Source: Cloacimonetes bacterium UBA4175 (lineage in GTDB: Bacteria; Cloacimonadota; Cloacimonadia; Cloacimonadales; Cloacimonadaceae). Taken from it: DNA of 24,390 bases. Below the pieces are notes generated by a model. That model ran no database searches. It was not told the DNA's origin and saw only the letters and a list, made by a program, of their open reading frames with translations. Each line of letters opens with the position of its first letter. The stretch's first letter is position 1. Below, one piece after another: positions 1-8,212 of this stretch. Made by a program: the position numbers and the translations under genes. The DNA is taken from NCBI GenBank assembly GCA_002379855.1, contig DFUX01000020.1, forward strand, positions 1-24,390, read 5' to 3'.

Positions 1-46
1 CCCTACCCAAAAACCAGCGGCCAATCCTGAACCCCCCATTATACCA

Positions 47-87
47 ATCCGTGGCAATCTGCGCCTTTTATCCGCGTATATCTGCGT
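47..87. repeat. Four-copy ATCYGYGK motif with 10/13/10 spacing
   Basis: The octamers ATCCGTGG, ATCTGCGC, ATCCGCGT and ATCTGCGT begin at 47, 57, 70 and 80, so the unit alternates 10 and 13 nt, a 23-nt higher-order period. All four fit ATC-Y-G-Y-G-K. From memory, similar ATCYGYG-rich intergenic strings occur in many unrelated bacterial genomes; I cannot verify a match here. Confidence 0.5.
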
Positions 88-185
88 GAACCGCATGACC
101 CGTGATCCGGCAGCCCAGGGGGGGGTGGCAAAGTCCGGTTGCCACAGAGACCGGAGGTCTCTCCCAAACAGGCAACTCAAGGAAT

Positions 186-255
186 GTTTGGAGTCCAAAC
201 CGGCTTCGAGACTGGCATAAGCATGAAACCCATATTGCCGGTTTGAACTCCAAAC
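186..255. repeat. Long inverted repeat, 18-bp arms with one mismatch
   Basis: The arm at 186-203 (GTTTGGAGTCCAAACCGG) is the reverse complement of 238-255 at 17 of 18 positions, with a 34-nt loop. Both arms contain the TGGAGTYCAA core also found in the neighbouring hairpin at 265-332, so the two may be related. It lies downstream of the helicase stop codon. Confidence 0.7.
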
Positions 256-264
256 TACCAGCCA

Positions 265-332
265 GCATGGAGTTCAAGAGCCCTTCCAAGCTACAAACTG
301 CCACCGGACGACTGGGCTCTTGGACTTCATGC
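265..332. repeat. Dispersed hairpin repeat family A, copy 1
   Basis: The arms 265-283 and 314-332 pair at 17 of 19 positions around a 30-nt loop. The left flank and arm (GCCAGCATGGAGTTCAA, from 261) and the right arm (TGGACTTCATGCG, 321-333) recur exactly at 17473-17489 and 17536-17548 in a second copy more than 17 kb away. This marks a dispersed intergenic hairpin rather than a one-off terminator. Confidence 0.7.
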
Positions 333-395
333 GAGAACGTGAACATTCAGCAAAAGAACCAGTTGCAATAAAACGGAATAGAATCAGCAACTCCA

Positions 396-2948
396 TCAGC
401 CACCCTCCCTATAACCGCAAGCCTCGCCCCCGGAACCATTCAGCTCCTTCAGCATTGCAGTCACCAGGGTCTTGGCGCCCTCGCCGTTTTCCGCCACAGG
501 CCCCACGCAGGAGGGGCAGCCCATCTCGCAGGGGCATTTGGAGACCAGATCCAGGGCGGCGGCGATGATCTTGTGGTGCAGGTCGAACAGTTTACGGGAG
601 AGTCCGATGCCTCCGGCGATGTTGTCGTAGATCAGCACCGCGGGGTCGTTTCCGGCAAGCGGCGAGCGGTCTTCGGCAAAGAAATCGAGGTCTTTGCGGT
701 CGCACATCACAAAGAAGGGCGCCAGGTTCGCCAGCAGGTAGCCGAGGGCGGAAATCCCGCTCTGGATCTGCACGTTCTGCTCCGCCAGGCGGTGACAGCG
801 GGAGCAGAGGGTCACCAGGTTTTCGGGGCGGTTGCCCTCTTCCTGGCTGGCAAATTTGCGCAGGGGGATGACGTGGTGGACGTGATGGGCGCCGTCGGTC
901 TCCGCCACGCCGCAATGCTGACAGAGGAAGCCGTCCCGCTGGCGGATGGCAGCCGAGACGCGGGGCCAGTCCTTGCCATAGTCATTGGGCGAGCTGTTCC
1001 AGAGTCCCAGGGCGCGCAATTTCCCCACCACCTGCGGGGCGATCCCGATCCACCAGGCGACGGTGTCCAGCTCCGTGGAAGGCAGGTCAAGCTCTTCATA
1101 GCCAAGCACCTGCTGGTTGTGAAACTGTAGCTTTTTGAAGCCCGTGATGGTGGTGGTCACCTTCACCCGTCCCAGATACTTGTGCCCGCCAGGGCAGGCC
1201 TGCCGCATCTGCAGCGCGGTCTGCTCGATCTCGGTGTGGCGCAGGGCCTGGGTGAAGTAGTTCACCTCGGCGGGCTGCACCTCCACCAGCTTTGCGGCAA
1301 GGTCGAGGCGGCTGACGATCCAGGTTTCGCCGCGGTCAAGATAGATGGCGTTGGGGTGGGTCATCCAATAGGCGCTGGCCGCGTCCACATAGCCGATCAA
1401 TTCATCGCCATGCTTGATCTGAAGCTGCTCGCTGGCGTTGCGTAGCGAGACCTCCGCGGAGGGATAGCTTTCCGGAACTCCGATCCAGCGGCCTCCCGCG
1501 TGGCGGATTTTGCCTTCCTGAAGCAGAATCTGCAGATAGGGGAAGATGTGCTCGCAGCCCAGACTGCCGAAGCCCTCGTCATCCAACAGGGCCAGGTCGT
1601 GCACGGCGCAGAGCAGTTGTTTTTGCAGAATCTCACGATGGTCAGGCGCGATGAGGGCGTGTTCGGGGTTATTGTCAAAGAGATAGTGGGGGTTGTGGCA
1701 GATGTATTGATCCAGGGGGTTGGCGCTTGCCACCAGCACCGCCAGGGCTGTGTTGCCCTTGCGTCCGGCGCGTCCTGCCTGCTGGCGGGTGGCTGAAATG
1801 GTGCCGGGATAGGTGTTCAGGAAAACGGCGTCCAGCCCGCCGATGTCGATGCCCAGTTCCAGCGCGTTGGTGGAGACCACCAGTCCGATCTTGCCTTCGC
1901 GAAGTTCTGCCTCGATCTCGCGGCGGTTGGCGGCCAGATAGCCGCTGCGGTAGCTGCGGACGCGGTCGCGGAAGGCTTCGCTGCTTTGCAGGTAGAGATA
2001 GAGGATTTCCACGCTGCGGCGCGGCCCGCAAAAGAGGATGGCCTGGCCGGAGGTGTGCAGCCAGCGTTTGGCCAGCGCGGTGCTTTCCATCAAGGCGCTG
2101 CGGCGGATACCCAGGGCTGCATCCACGATGGGCGGATTGAGGATCATGAACACCCTCCTGCCATGCGGCGAGCAGTCCTTATCCACCAGGGAAACAGGGC
2201 TTTCCAGCAAGTCCTGGGCGAGTTCGCGGGCGTTGGCGACGGTGGCGGAGGTGCAGATGAACTGGGGCTGGCTGCCGTAGAGGGCGCAAATCCGCTTGAG
2301 GCGGCGCAGCACGTTGGCGAAATGGGAGCCGAAGACGCCGCGGTAGATGTGCACTTCGTCGATCACCGCCCACTTGAGGTTGGCAAAGAACTGCGCCCAG
2401 AGCGTGTGATTAGGCAGAATCCCGAGATGCAGCATGTCCGGATTGGAAAAGATCAGGTTGGCCTGCAGGCGGATTTGCCGCCGCGCGGAGCTTTGGGTAT
2501 CGCCGTCGTAGATGCCGCAGTTGTATTTTGTTCCGCTCAGGCCGGAGAGGCGGGAAAGCAAGTGGCTGAACTTTTGCTGCTGATCCTGGGCCAGCGCTTT
2601 GGTGGGGAAGATCAGCAGGGAACGGCCGCTGGGATTGCTAAGCAGGTGCTGCAGGATGGGAAACTGGTAGCAGAGGCTCTTGCCACTTGCCACTCCGGTG
2701 CTTAGCACCAGATTCCGCCCGCTCAGGATGGCGTCGATGGCCTCGCGTTGGTGTTGATAGAGGCGGCCGATGCCCAGTTCACGCAGTAGGGATGCCAGTT
2801 CAGGCCTGGTCTGGGGTGGAAAATCAGCCCAGACGGCCTCCACCGGCTCCAATTCCTGCAATCCGGCGATGTTGGCGCTGAAATGCCGGTCGCGCAGCAG
2901 GCTCTCGATAAAAGCCTCCACATCGGGCAGGGCGAGGTGGTCTCTCAT
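396..2948 (-). CDS. DEAD/DEAH-box helicase of the YprA/MrfA type with an embedded HNH motif
   Basis: This 850-aa superfamily 2 helicase shows motif I (ASGKS, residues 87-91), motif II DEVH (197-200), motif III SAT (234-236) and motif VI QQAGRAGRKG (389-398). Its C-terminal DUF1998-type region ends in a four-cysteine cluster, CPCEMGCPSC (805-814), as in Bacillus subtilis YprA/MrfA, which acts in repair of mitomycin C lesions. MrfA is about 750 aa. The excess here is largely a block at about 640-730 carrying an HNH motif with CxxC pairs, inserted between the DTVAWW (628-633) and NLAPFFVMCD (741-750) segments of DUF1998. The start overlaps the stop of the upstream secreted-protein gene by ATGA, implying translational coupling. 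A DNA repair or processing role is inferred from the family; whether HNH cuts DNA here is unknown. Confidence 0.88.
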   Translation of the reverse strand: MRDHLALPDVEAFIESLLRDRHFSANIAGLQELEPVEAVWADFPPQTRPELASLLRELGIGRLYQHQREAIDAILSGRNLVLSTGVASGKSLCYQFPILQHLLSNPSGRSLLIFPTKALAQDQQQKFSHLLSRLSGLSGTKYNCGIYDGDTQSSARRQIRLQANLIFSNPDMLHLGILPNHTLWAQFFANLKWAVIDEVHIYRGVFGSHFANVLRRLKRICALYGSQPQFICTSATVANARELAQDLLESPVSLVDKDCSPHGRRVFMILNPPIVDAALGIRRSALMESTALAKRWLHTSGQAILFCGPRRSVEILYLYLQSSEAFRDRVRSYRSGYLAANRREIEAELREGKIGLVVSTNALELGIDIGGLDAVFLNTYPGTISATRQQAGRAGRKGNTALAVLVASANPLDQYICHNPHYLFDNNPEHALIAPDHREILQKQLLCAVHDLALLDDEGFGSLGCEHIFPYLQILLQEGKIRHAGGRWIGVPESYPSAEVSLRNASEQLQIKHGDELIGYVDAASAYWMTHPNAIYLDRGETWIVSRLDLAAKLVEVQPAEVNYFTQALRHTEIEQTALQMRQACPGGHKYLGRVKVTTTITGFKKLQFHNQQVLGYEELDLPSTELDTVAWWIGIAPQVVGKLRALGLWNSSPNDYGKDWPRVSAAIRQRDGFLCQHCGVAETDGAHHVHHVIPLRKFASQEEGNRPENLVTLCSRCHRLAEQNVQIQSGISALGYLLANLAPFFVMCDRKDLDFFAEDRSPLAGNDPAVLIYDNIAGGIGLSRKLFDLHHKIIAAALDLVSKCPCEMGCPSCVGPVAENGEGAKTLVTAMLKELNGSGGEACGYREGG
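774..956 (-). other. HNH endonuclease-like domain inside the helicase (residues 665-725)
   Basis: The segment reads CQHCG (676-680), then HHVHHVIPL (688-696), then NLVTLCSRCH (710-719). These are the zinc-knuckle CxxC pairs, the catalytic His region and the Asn/His end of a beta-beta-alpha-metal HNH fold, in the right order and at the right spacing. Codon use and frame continue smoothly from the surrounding helicase, so this is a domain insertion and not an intron or frameshift. Confidence 0.8.
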
Positions 2949-4924
2949 TTGCTGATCGCCAGGCGGCGGATGCGGCTGCCCGTGGCGTCGCTCAGGCGCA
3001 GGAGATAGACCCCGGAGGAGAGGCCGGGCCCGGCTTTGCGGCTGTCGAAGCTGCTGATATCCCGGGCGGAAAAGACGCGGCGCCCTCGCAGATCAAAGAT
3101 TTCCAGACTGAAACTGGTCTTGGCGGGGTTTTCCACGCGGAAGGCGCCCCGGCTGGGATTGGGGTAAATCCTGTAATCGGGGGCGGCCTGCAAATCCTCA
3201 TCCAGAGGCAGGTATCCGCCCTCGCCAGTGATCAGGATGTCGTCCAGGTAGAGGGCGAAGGCGTCCCAGGAGAGGCAATGCCAGGCCAGGCGGACGCTTT
3301 GCTTGCTCCAGGCTGAAAGGTCGTAAGTGTATTCAGTCCAGGCGGCAGGCACGGCGATATGGGGTGGCGAGCTGATGGGCACAAAGTCCTGGGGATCGGC
3401 GCCGGAGGTGGAGATCAGCACCCGGAGCCGTTCCAGGCCGTAAGCGTCGGTGTGGGAACGCGCCCAGAAGCTGAGTTGCGGTTGCTCGCCGAGGTTGAAG
3501 GGCGGCGAGATCAGCCAGTCGTTGTTGGGAGGGGTGAGGCTGCTGATGCAGGCCAGCATTGCGGAACCGGCATGGGGCGGCAGATTGGAGAGGGGAGGCG
3601 TGGTCTGGGCGGGAAAGAAGCTCAGCCAGGCCAAAGCTTCGCCCTCATGGGGAAAGCTGACCCCATCCCAAGGCCAGGTGTTGGACAGATCCAAATCCAG
3701 ATTGCTCCAGGCCTCGATTTCCTGGCTGAAAGGCGGGCAGGTCTCAAAATCCTGATTGAGGATAAGGTTTTCGATCTCTTCGGGGACATGCACGCTCACC
3801 ACGTTGGAAGGCCCGGAAAGCTCGCCCAGATGGTTCTCCGAGCGCAGATAATAGATGTATGTCTGTCCGGCGGCAACCTCATAATCCAGATAGCTGAGGC
3901 TCTGGCTCTGGGCGACCCACACGTCGTTGCGGTAGATGCGGTAGCGCAGGGCCGTTCCAAGCTCGGGTGGCGACCAGCTAAGGCGCACGTGGTCGTTTTG
4001 CCAGTAGGCGTTCAGGCCATAGGGCGGGCCGATGGGTTCTCCCAGGGTGCGGAAAGACCAGACCGGGCCGGGGAACTCCTCCGCGCCCTGATGGGCTGTC
4101 ACGCTCCAGTAATAGGTGACCAGGGGCTGCAATGGTTGGGCGAAACTCCAGGCGGGCAGGCTCAGGTTTTGGGCAAGGGGCTCAAGCTGCCCCGCATCCT
4201 CGCCAAAGAACAGATCCCAGCTTTCGGCCTGGCTCTGCCAGGAAAGGCTGGCGGAGGTAGGCACTCCCTGGGCCTGATCCTCCGGCTGTGGCAGATAGGG
4301 GATGTAGCTGAAGGCTTGCAGTTCGAGGCGCAGATTGGCATGCGCCTGGCGGACATAGAAGCCGCTGGCGGAAGGGGATGGCGGATCCGCGGGATCGGGG
4401 TTGATTGCCAGGCTGTTGAACACTATCCCCCGCGGGCTTCCCGTCTGGGTGCAGAGGAACTCGTCCGAGGTGGAGCTGTATTCCGGGCTGTTCTCGTCCA
4501 CGGCGATCAGCAGGTTGTCCATTCCATTGTAGATAAAGAGGTTTTGCAGGGTGAGGGTAAGCCAGCCCTGTCCCGGCAGGGAACCGGAAAAGTCCGACTC
4601 CTGCAGGATGCCTTCCCAAACCAGGCTCAGGCTGTCCAGGGGCACCCAGTCGCCAAGCTGGCCGCGCTGCGTGTGGCCGACCCAAACCCTCCAGAGGTTG
4701 TTGCCGGAAAGAAAGATACTGCCGCTGACGCTGTATTGGAAAGAGAGGGAGTGAATCCTGCCCGCGGACTGGATTTCGGAGGCCAGATAGACCTGCTGCG
4801 AATAGCTGTAAGCCCGGGCTGGCTCGATGGGGAGGCTCTGGTTTACCAAAGTGCCGCTGCCGATTTGGACGGTCTCCGCGGCCAGGCAGCCTCCGATCAT
4901 GAACAATGCCAACAGCCAGCGCAT
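2945..4924 (-). CDS. Secreted adhesin-like protein with T9SS type A sorting domain
   Basis: This 659-aa protein starts with a short signal peptide (MRWLLALFMIGGCLAA). The domains in order are an N-terminal beta-sandwich (about 17-205), two Fn3-like modules (about 210-293 and 300-380), a cleaved-adhesin/choice-of-anchor module (about 387-568, with NNDWLISPPF and a final LDDILI), and a C-terminal sorting domain (about 583-659). The last has the typical YPNPSRGAF, FDLRGR and GVYLLRL segments of type IX substrates. The ATG at 4924 is chosen because it follows GGGGAGG and begins the signal peptide; an upstream in-frame extension lacks both. Its stop overlaps the helicase start. Expected location is the cell surface or the medium; the ligand is unknown. 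It shares modules with the large secreted protein at 21070. Confidence 0.87.
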   Translation of the reverse strand: MRWLLALFMIGGCLAAETVQIGSGTLVNQSLPIEPARAYSYSQQVYLASEIQSAGRIHSLSFQYSVSGSIFLSGNNLWRVWVGHTQRGQLGDWVPLDSLSLVWEGILQESDFSGSLPGQGWLTLTLQNLFIYNGMDNLLIAVDENSPEYSSTSDEFLCTQTGSPRGIVFNSLAINPDPADPPSPSASGFYVRQAHANLRLELQAFSYIPYLPQPEDQAQGVPTSASLSWQSQAESWDLFFGEDAGQLEPLAQNLSLPAWSFAQPLQPLVTYYWSVTAHQGAEEFPGPVWSFRTLGEPIGPPYGLNAYWQNDHVRLSWSPPELGTALRYRIYRNDVWVAQSQSLSYLDYEVAAGQTYIYYLRSENHLGELSGPSNVVSVHVPEEIENLILNQDFETCPPFSQEIEAWSNLDLDLSNTWPWDGVSFPHEGEALAWLSFFPAQTTPPLSNLPPHAGSAMLACISSLTPPNNDWLISPPFNLGEQPQLSFWARSHTDAYGLERLRVLISTSGADPQDFVPISSPPHIAVPAAWTEYTYDLSAWSKQSVRLAWHCLSWDAFALYLDDILITGEGGYLPLDEDLQAAPDYRIYPNPSRGAFRVENPAKTSFSLEIFDLRGRRVFSARDISSFDSRKAGPGLSSGVYLLRLSDATGSRIRRLAISK

Positions 4925-4925
4925 C

Positions 4926-5039
4926 TCAATCCTCCCCGCGCCGGATGGTCTGTTTGTTGGTGGAGAAGACGGCCTCATCTTCCATATTGAAGGCCGGCAG
5001 ATGGCGCGCGGCCTCACAAATTCCCTTGCTATCGTCCAT
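4926..5039 (-). CDS. Candidate small ORF, 37 aa, between the GNAT and adhesin genes
   Basis: I do not recognise the product. The ATG at 5039 follows AAGGAG at a good distance, and the frame (starting MDDSKGICEAARHLPAF) runs to a TGA one base before the ATG of the secreted-protein gene. That tight packing is what a translated, coupled small gene or leader peptide would look like. The peptide is hydrophilic, with no membrane segment or signal peptide. The ribosome binding site lies in a perfect 10-bp palindrome, GGAGCGCTCC (5041-5050). It could be a chance frame in a 5' leader; no homology supports it. Confidence 0.38.
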   Translation of the reverse strand: MDDSKGICEAARHLPAFNMEDEAVFSTNKQTIRRGED

Positions 5040-5075
5040 TGGAGCGCTCCTTGGGCAAAAATGTCTTATTGCGCC

Positions 5076-5103
5076 CTTGTAGCGGGCTGTCCCTGCCTGT
5101 CAA
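5076..5103 (-). promoter_or_regulatory. Possible promoter for the small ORF, adhesin and helicase unit
   Basis: On the minus strand TTGACA (5098-5103) is followed after 16 nt by TACAAG (5076-5081). The -35 is perfect and the -10 weak. It lies just after the GNAT stop and ahead of the ribosome binding site at about 5045, so it could start a separate transcript of the downstream genes. A TTGGGC/GCCCAA inverted repeat (5051-5056, 5104-5109) brackets it. Confidence 0.3.
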
Positions 5104-5122
5104 GCCCAAAATGCCTGCCGCT

Positions 5123-8100
5123 TCAGGATTGCCGGAAACTCAACGCCAACAGTTGGGAACAGGAACTGTGCTCCAGTTCCGGAGGCGCGAAGAGCATGAA
5201 CAGCGGCCGCAGATACTGGGGCACCCTGGCAAGGAACTCACTGTATAAGTAAACATTCTGCCAAAACAGCTCCGGCGAGAGTTGAAAGTCAAAGCGCCTC
5301 TTGCGTTGCGAAAGCAGATGCAGCCTGTGGGGCAGATGAGCCGTCCCTGCCTTGGTGTGGCGGAAATCCCTGCTGTAACGGAAATCATTTTCACCTCCCC
5401 GAATCCTGTCCCAGACTCCATTTTTCAAGGGCAGTTCAACGAAGCAGGAGCCCATGTCAGCCGCGGGCTTGAGGCTGAGATTCAGCTTGAAGCAACAGTA
5501 TTCCGCCTTGCCATAGGAGGCCAGAATCTCGGTCTGCGCCACCAGCAGGGGCAAGCCGGGGCGGGTGAGGAAATGCTGCCGGAAGACCATCCCCCGCAAG
5601 GCTTTGTTTTCCTTGATCTCGGTGCGGATGGCGAGGCCTGACCACAGATTGCCCCAGTTGTCCACCAGCTCGGAAAACTCCGCCCGGTGTTGCTCGCGCC
5701 GCAGTCCCTGCAAGCCGGTCTGGGTGGGTATGCAATGCAATCCGCCCAGATAGGGGTTGAAGTGCCCCTTGGGGGCAAAGTCCGGATAGCCGCTGTCCAG
5801 CCACTCCACACCCGCGTGGGACAGCGACACGATACTGGGCAGGCAGGCCTCGCGGGGAGCGGCAAAGCTCAACACGCCGTTGTCCACCCGCAGCAGTTCG
5901 CAGGGCTGAAGCTCTTCCACGGTCTGCCGCACCTGTCCAGAACACAGCAGCAGAGTCTCCTCGCGCCGCAGCGTCTGGGATGGCCTGGCAAGCTCGCACC
6001 AGACTTTCTGTAAAGGTTCTCCCTCTTTGAGGCAAAGCTCTTCCGTCAGGCTTTGCGACTCGTCTTCCAGGCGCAGTTCGCGTTCGCTGAACTTCCCTTC
6101 TCCGGCTGTGCCGAAAGTGACGTGCCCATGCAGCATCTGATTCTGCCTCAAGACCAGTTCCAGCGGGCAAGGGACGGACACGCAGGGATTTCCCCCGTTG
6201 GCAACCAGTTCCAGGGTGGGATGTTCCCTCTCCGCGGGCAGATGGGTGTTGCGGGCAAAATTCCGCACTTCCATGCTGTTGTCAAAGCAGTTCAAATACA
6301 CCCGCAGCGGTTCCGTTTCCCGCTTTCCGCTCCGCGCCAGCTCTGCCAGATCGATCTTCCAGCCTATGAACCAGTTTTCAAAACCAACTTGGGCGGAAGG
6401 TTCCCAGATGATCGCCAAAGTGCCGCTTTCCTGCCTGGAAAAGAACCAGTTGCAATCCGGATCGGGCTGCGGCAGATCGTCAACCCACACATCCAGCATA
6501 TCCTCTTCCAGGCTCAGAATGCGCCCGCCGCTTTTGTAGGACAGGGGTTCTCCATCAAAAGTCACCCTCAGCAGCAGGCCATACTCTCCTCCGTCCGGCA
6601 CCTTCAGCGCCCGCGCGCGGTATTCCAGCAGCCCGCCCGGATAGAGGGTGTAGAGCAGGGCAAACTCCAGCCCGGGCTTGTCCTGGCTGCGATAGCTCAG
6701 TTCCAGTTGCCTTCCCTCCCCTCTTCGGGTCAGGCGCGCGTCCCAGGGAGCAAGGTTTTCAAACTCCTCGCTGTAGGGCATGCCCGCCTGGGGTGGCATC
6801 GTGTAAAAGCTGGGGGCATTGTCTCCCCCGAACCAGCCCCGGTTGACCTGCCACCATGTTTCAAAGCGAAGCTCATACAGCCCGCTTAACAGATAGTAGC
6901 CCGTGGGAAGGATGGCGGCAGCGGAGGAACCGCAGACCTTTTGGCAACTGCTGGCCTGCTTTTCAAACTCCACTCCGGCGGAACCCTCCACACTTGCCTT
7001 CACCTTGATGGCGGGAGCATACACGAGGGCGGCATCCACCGTGAAATCAAGCGGCAGCATGCGGCGCTCCCCCGCCTCCAGGTTGAAACTGAACCTCCTC
7101 TCCCGCAGCCTGATTTCCGGCTGCTCAGGCAGTTCCAGCTCGAAGCTCGCCTGGCGGGGAAAATTGTTCCGCGCGTTCAGCCACATCCGGCTTTCCCTGC
7201 CGGGCAAAACCTGCCCGTGTTCGTTGCGCAGTTCCATGTCAAGCGGATACTCCAGCTTCAGCCCGGTCTTGAAGAGCTGGCTGCGCCCGTTCACCGCTAT
7301 CTCGCAGAGGACGCCCGGCATGCTTTCCCAGTCCGTACGCTGCTTTTGGATGGGATCCACCCTGAAGAGGGAGGGGATTGCCAGGCTTGTTATTACCTCG
7401 CCGCTGAAATCCAGCCCGTGAACCAGTTCCGCCTCGTTTTTGCCCCGCAAGCTCACTGCCAGGGGGCGGTCCGTGTGGTTTCCCAGTTTGTAGGTGATGG
7501 GATACTCCAGCCCAAAAACCGGCTCGGGATCGTCAGTTTCGGCTTCGATGCTCCAGTCGTTCGTGCGGATGGCGACCACGCCCCGGCCCTGGCGTTCCAC
7601 CGTCACTTCCAGGAATTGCCCGTCCTTTTCCCATCGGTGGTCGAAGAGGTCAAATCCTTTCACCTTGCGGCCGTCCGGCACCATAGAGAGTTCGCGTTTG
7701 AAGTCGGCGTAGAGGTCGAAACGCTCCAGAAGGGGCTTGAGCAGTTCTCCGCGCAGCAGACCCGGCAGGAAGTTCATCAGGTGTGTGCCCCAGGAATCCA
7801 GTTGTTCCCAGAAGAATCCGCATTTCTTATAGAGCGGCATCGCCTTCAGGTTGCCCGGCCAGGTGAAGAGGTCGATCCGCCCGTAGCCAAGCTCGGCGGC
7901 GCGCTTCACGCAGAGCCGGATCAGGGCTTTGCCGATCCCCCGCCCGTGATGGCTGGGCAGCACGTTGATCATCTCCACATAGGCGACGTCAGCCTCGTAG
8001 CCATATTCACAAAGGCGCGCGTAACCCACCACAGCCTCACCTTCAAACGCCAGATACAGGTTCAGGTATGGCGAGGTCTGCTGTTCCTGCAAGACCTTGG

Positions 8101-8212
8101 CTTCGCTACTGTTCCAGACCCTGCCCATCCAACCCTCGCTGCTGTTGTTCCACATCGTTGCCACCGCTTTGGCGTGGCGCGGTTCATATTCAGTATAGAC
8201 GATTCCTGGCAT
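5123..8212 (-). CDS. GNAT-family acetyltransferase fused to a large beta-rich domain
   Basis: This is a 1029-aa protein. Residues 1-150 are a GNAT fold with the acetyl-CoA loop HHGRGIGKA (88-96) and the later NLKAMPLYKKCGF motif (121-133). The remaining roughly 850 residues are unlike any enzyme I can name. They are rich in alternating hydrophobic strands and aromatic residues, contain FNPYLGGLH-type segments, and look like stacked beta-sandwich domains as in carbohydrate-binding or glycosidase accessory regions. There is no signal peptide, so it is likely cytoplasmic. The ATG at 8212 is preferred because AAGGA precedes it; a TTG five codons upstream has no better site. The acceptor substrate is unknown. 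I recall long GNAT fusions of this kind in Firmicutes, but cannot confirm homology. Confidence 0.72.
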   Translation of the reverse strand: MPGIVYTEYEPRHAKAVATMWNNSSEGWMGRVWNSSEAKVLQEQQTSPYLNLYLAFEGEAVVGYARLCEYGYEADVAYVEMINVLPSHHGRGIGKALIRLCVKRAAELGYGRIDLFTWPGNLKAMPLYKKCGFFWEQLDSWGTHLMNFLPGLLRGELLKPLLERFDLYADFKRELSMVPDGRKVKGFDLFDHRWEKDGQFLEVTVERQGRGVVAIRTNDWSIEAETDDPEPVFGLEYPITYKLGNHTDRPLAVSLRGKNEAELVHGLDFSGEVITSLAIPSLFRVDPIQKQRTDWESMPGVLCEIAVNGRSQLFKTGLKLEYPLDMELRNEHGQVLPGRESRMWLNARNNFPRQASFELELPEQPEIRLRERRFSFNLEAGERRMLPLDFTVDAALVYAPAIKVKASVEGSAGVEFEKQASSCQKVCGSSAAAILPTGYYLLSGLYELRFETWWQVNRGWFGGDNAPSFYTMPPQAGMPYSEEFENLAPWDARLTRRGEGRQLELSYRSQDKPGLEFALLYTLYPGGLLEYRARALKVPDGGEYGLLLRVTFDGEPLSYKSGGRILSLEEDMLDVWVDDLPQPDPDCNWFFSRQESGTLAIIWEPSAQVGFENWFIGWKIDLAELARSGKRETEPLRVYLNCFDNSMEVRNFARNTHLPAEREHPTLELVANGGNPCVSVPCPLELVLRQNQMLHGHVTFGTAGEGKFSERELRLEDESQSLTEELCLKEGEPLQKVWCELARPSQTLRREETLLLCSGQVRQTVEELQPCELLRVDNGVLSFAAPREACLPSIVSLSHAGVEWLDSGYPDFAPKGHFNPYLGGLHCIPTQTGLQGLRREQHRAEFSELVDNWGNLWSGLAIRTEIKENKALRGMVFRQHFLTRPGLPLLVAQTEILASYGKAEYCCFKLNLSLKPAADMGSCFVELPLKNGVWDRIRGGENDFRYSRDFRHTKAGTAHLPHRLHLLSQRKRRFDFQLSPELFWQNVYLYSEFLARVPQYLRPLFMLFAPPELEHSSCSQLLALSFRQS

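Larger units (their letters stand above)
1..395. other. Intergenic region downstream of the helicase gene, rich in repeats
   Basis: I see no convincing gene here; the short open frames on both strands have no ribosome binding site and overlap inverted repeats. The stretch holds a periodic octamer motif at 47-87 and two consecutive long hairpins at 186-255 and 265-332. Because the helicase on the minus strand ends at 396, these hairpins would lie in its 3' untranslated region and could end transcription or protect the transcript, although no T-tract follows them. That role is inference. Confidence 0.6.

Noticed and set aside
3359..4990. 543-codon open frame on the plus strand
   Set aside because: It is fully antisense to the T9SS protein, whose signal peptide, Fn3, adhesin and sorting domains read clearly. 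The antisense protein has no recognisable domain and no ribosome site.
2945..5017. Longer N-terminus of the T9SS protein starting at 5017
   Set aside because: The 31 extra residues are basic, lack a ribosome site and precede a perfectly placed signal peptide with its own GGAGG. The same DNA is better explained by the small ORF or leader.
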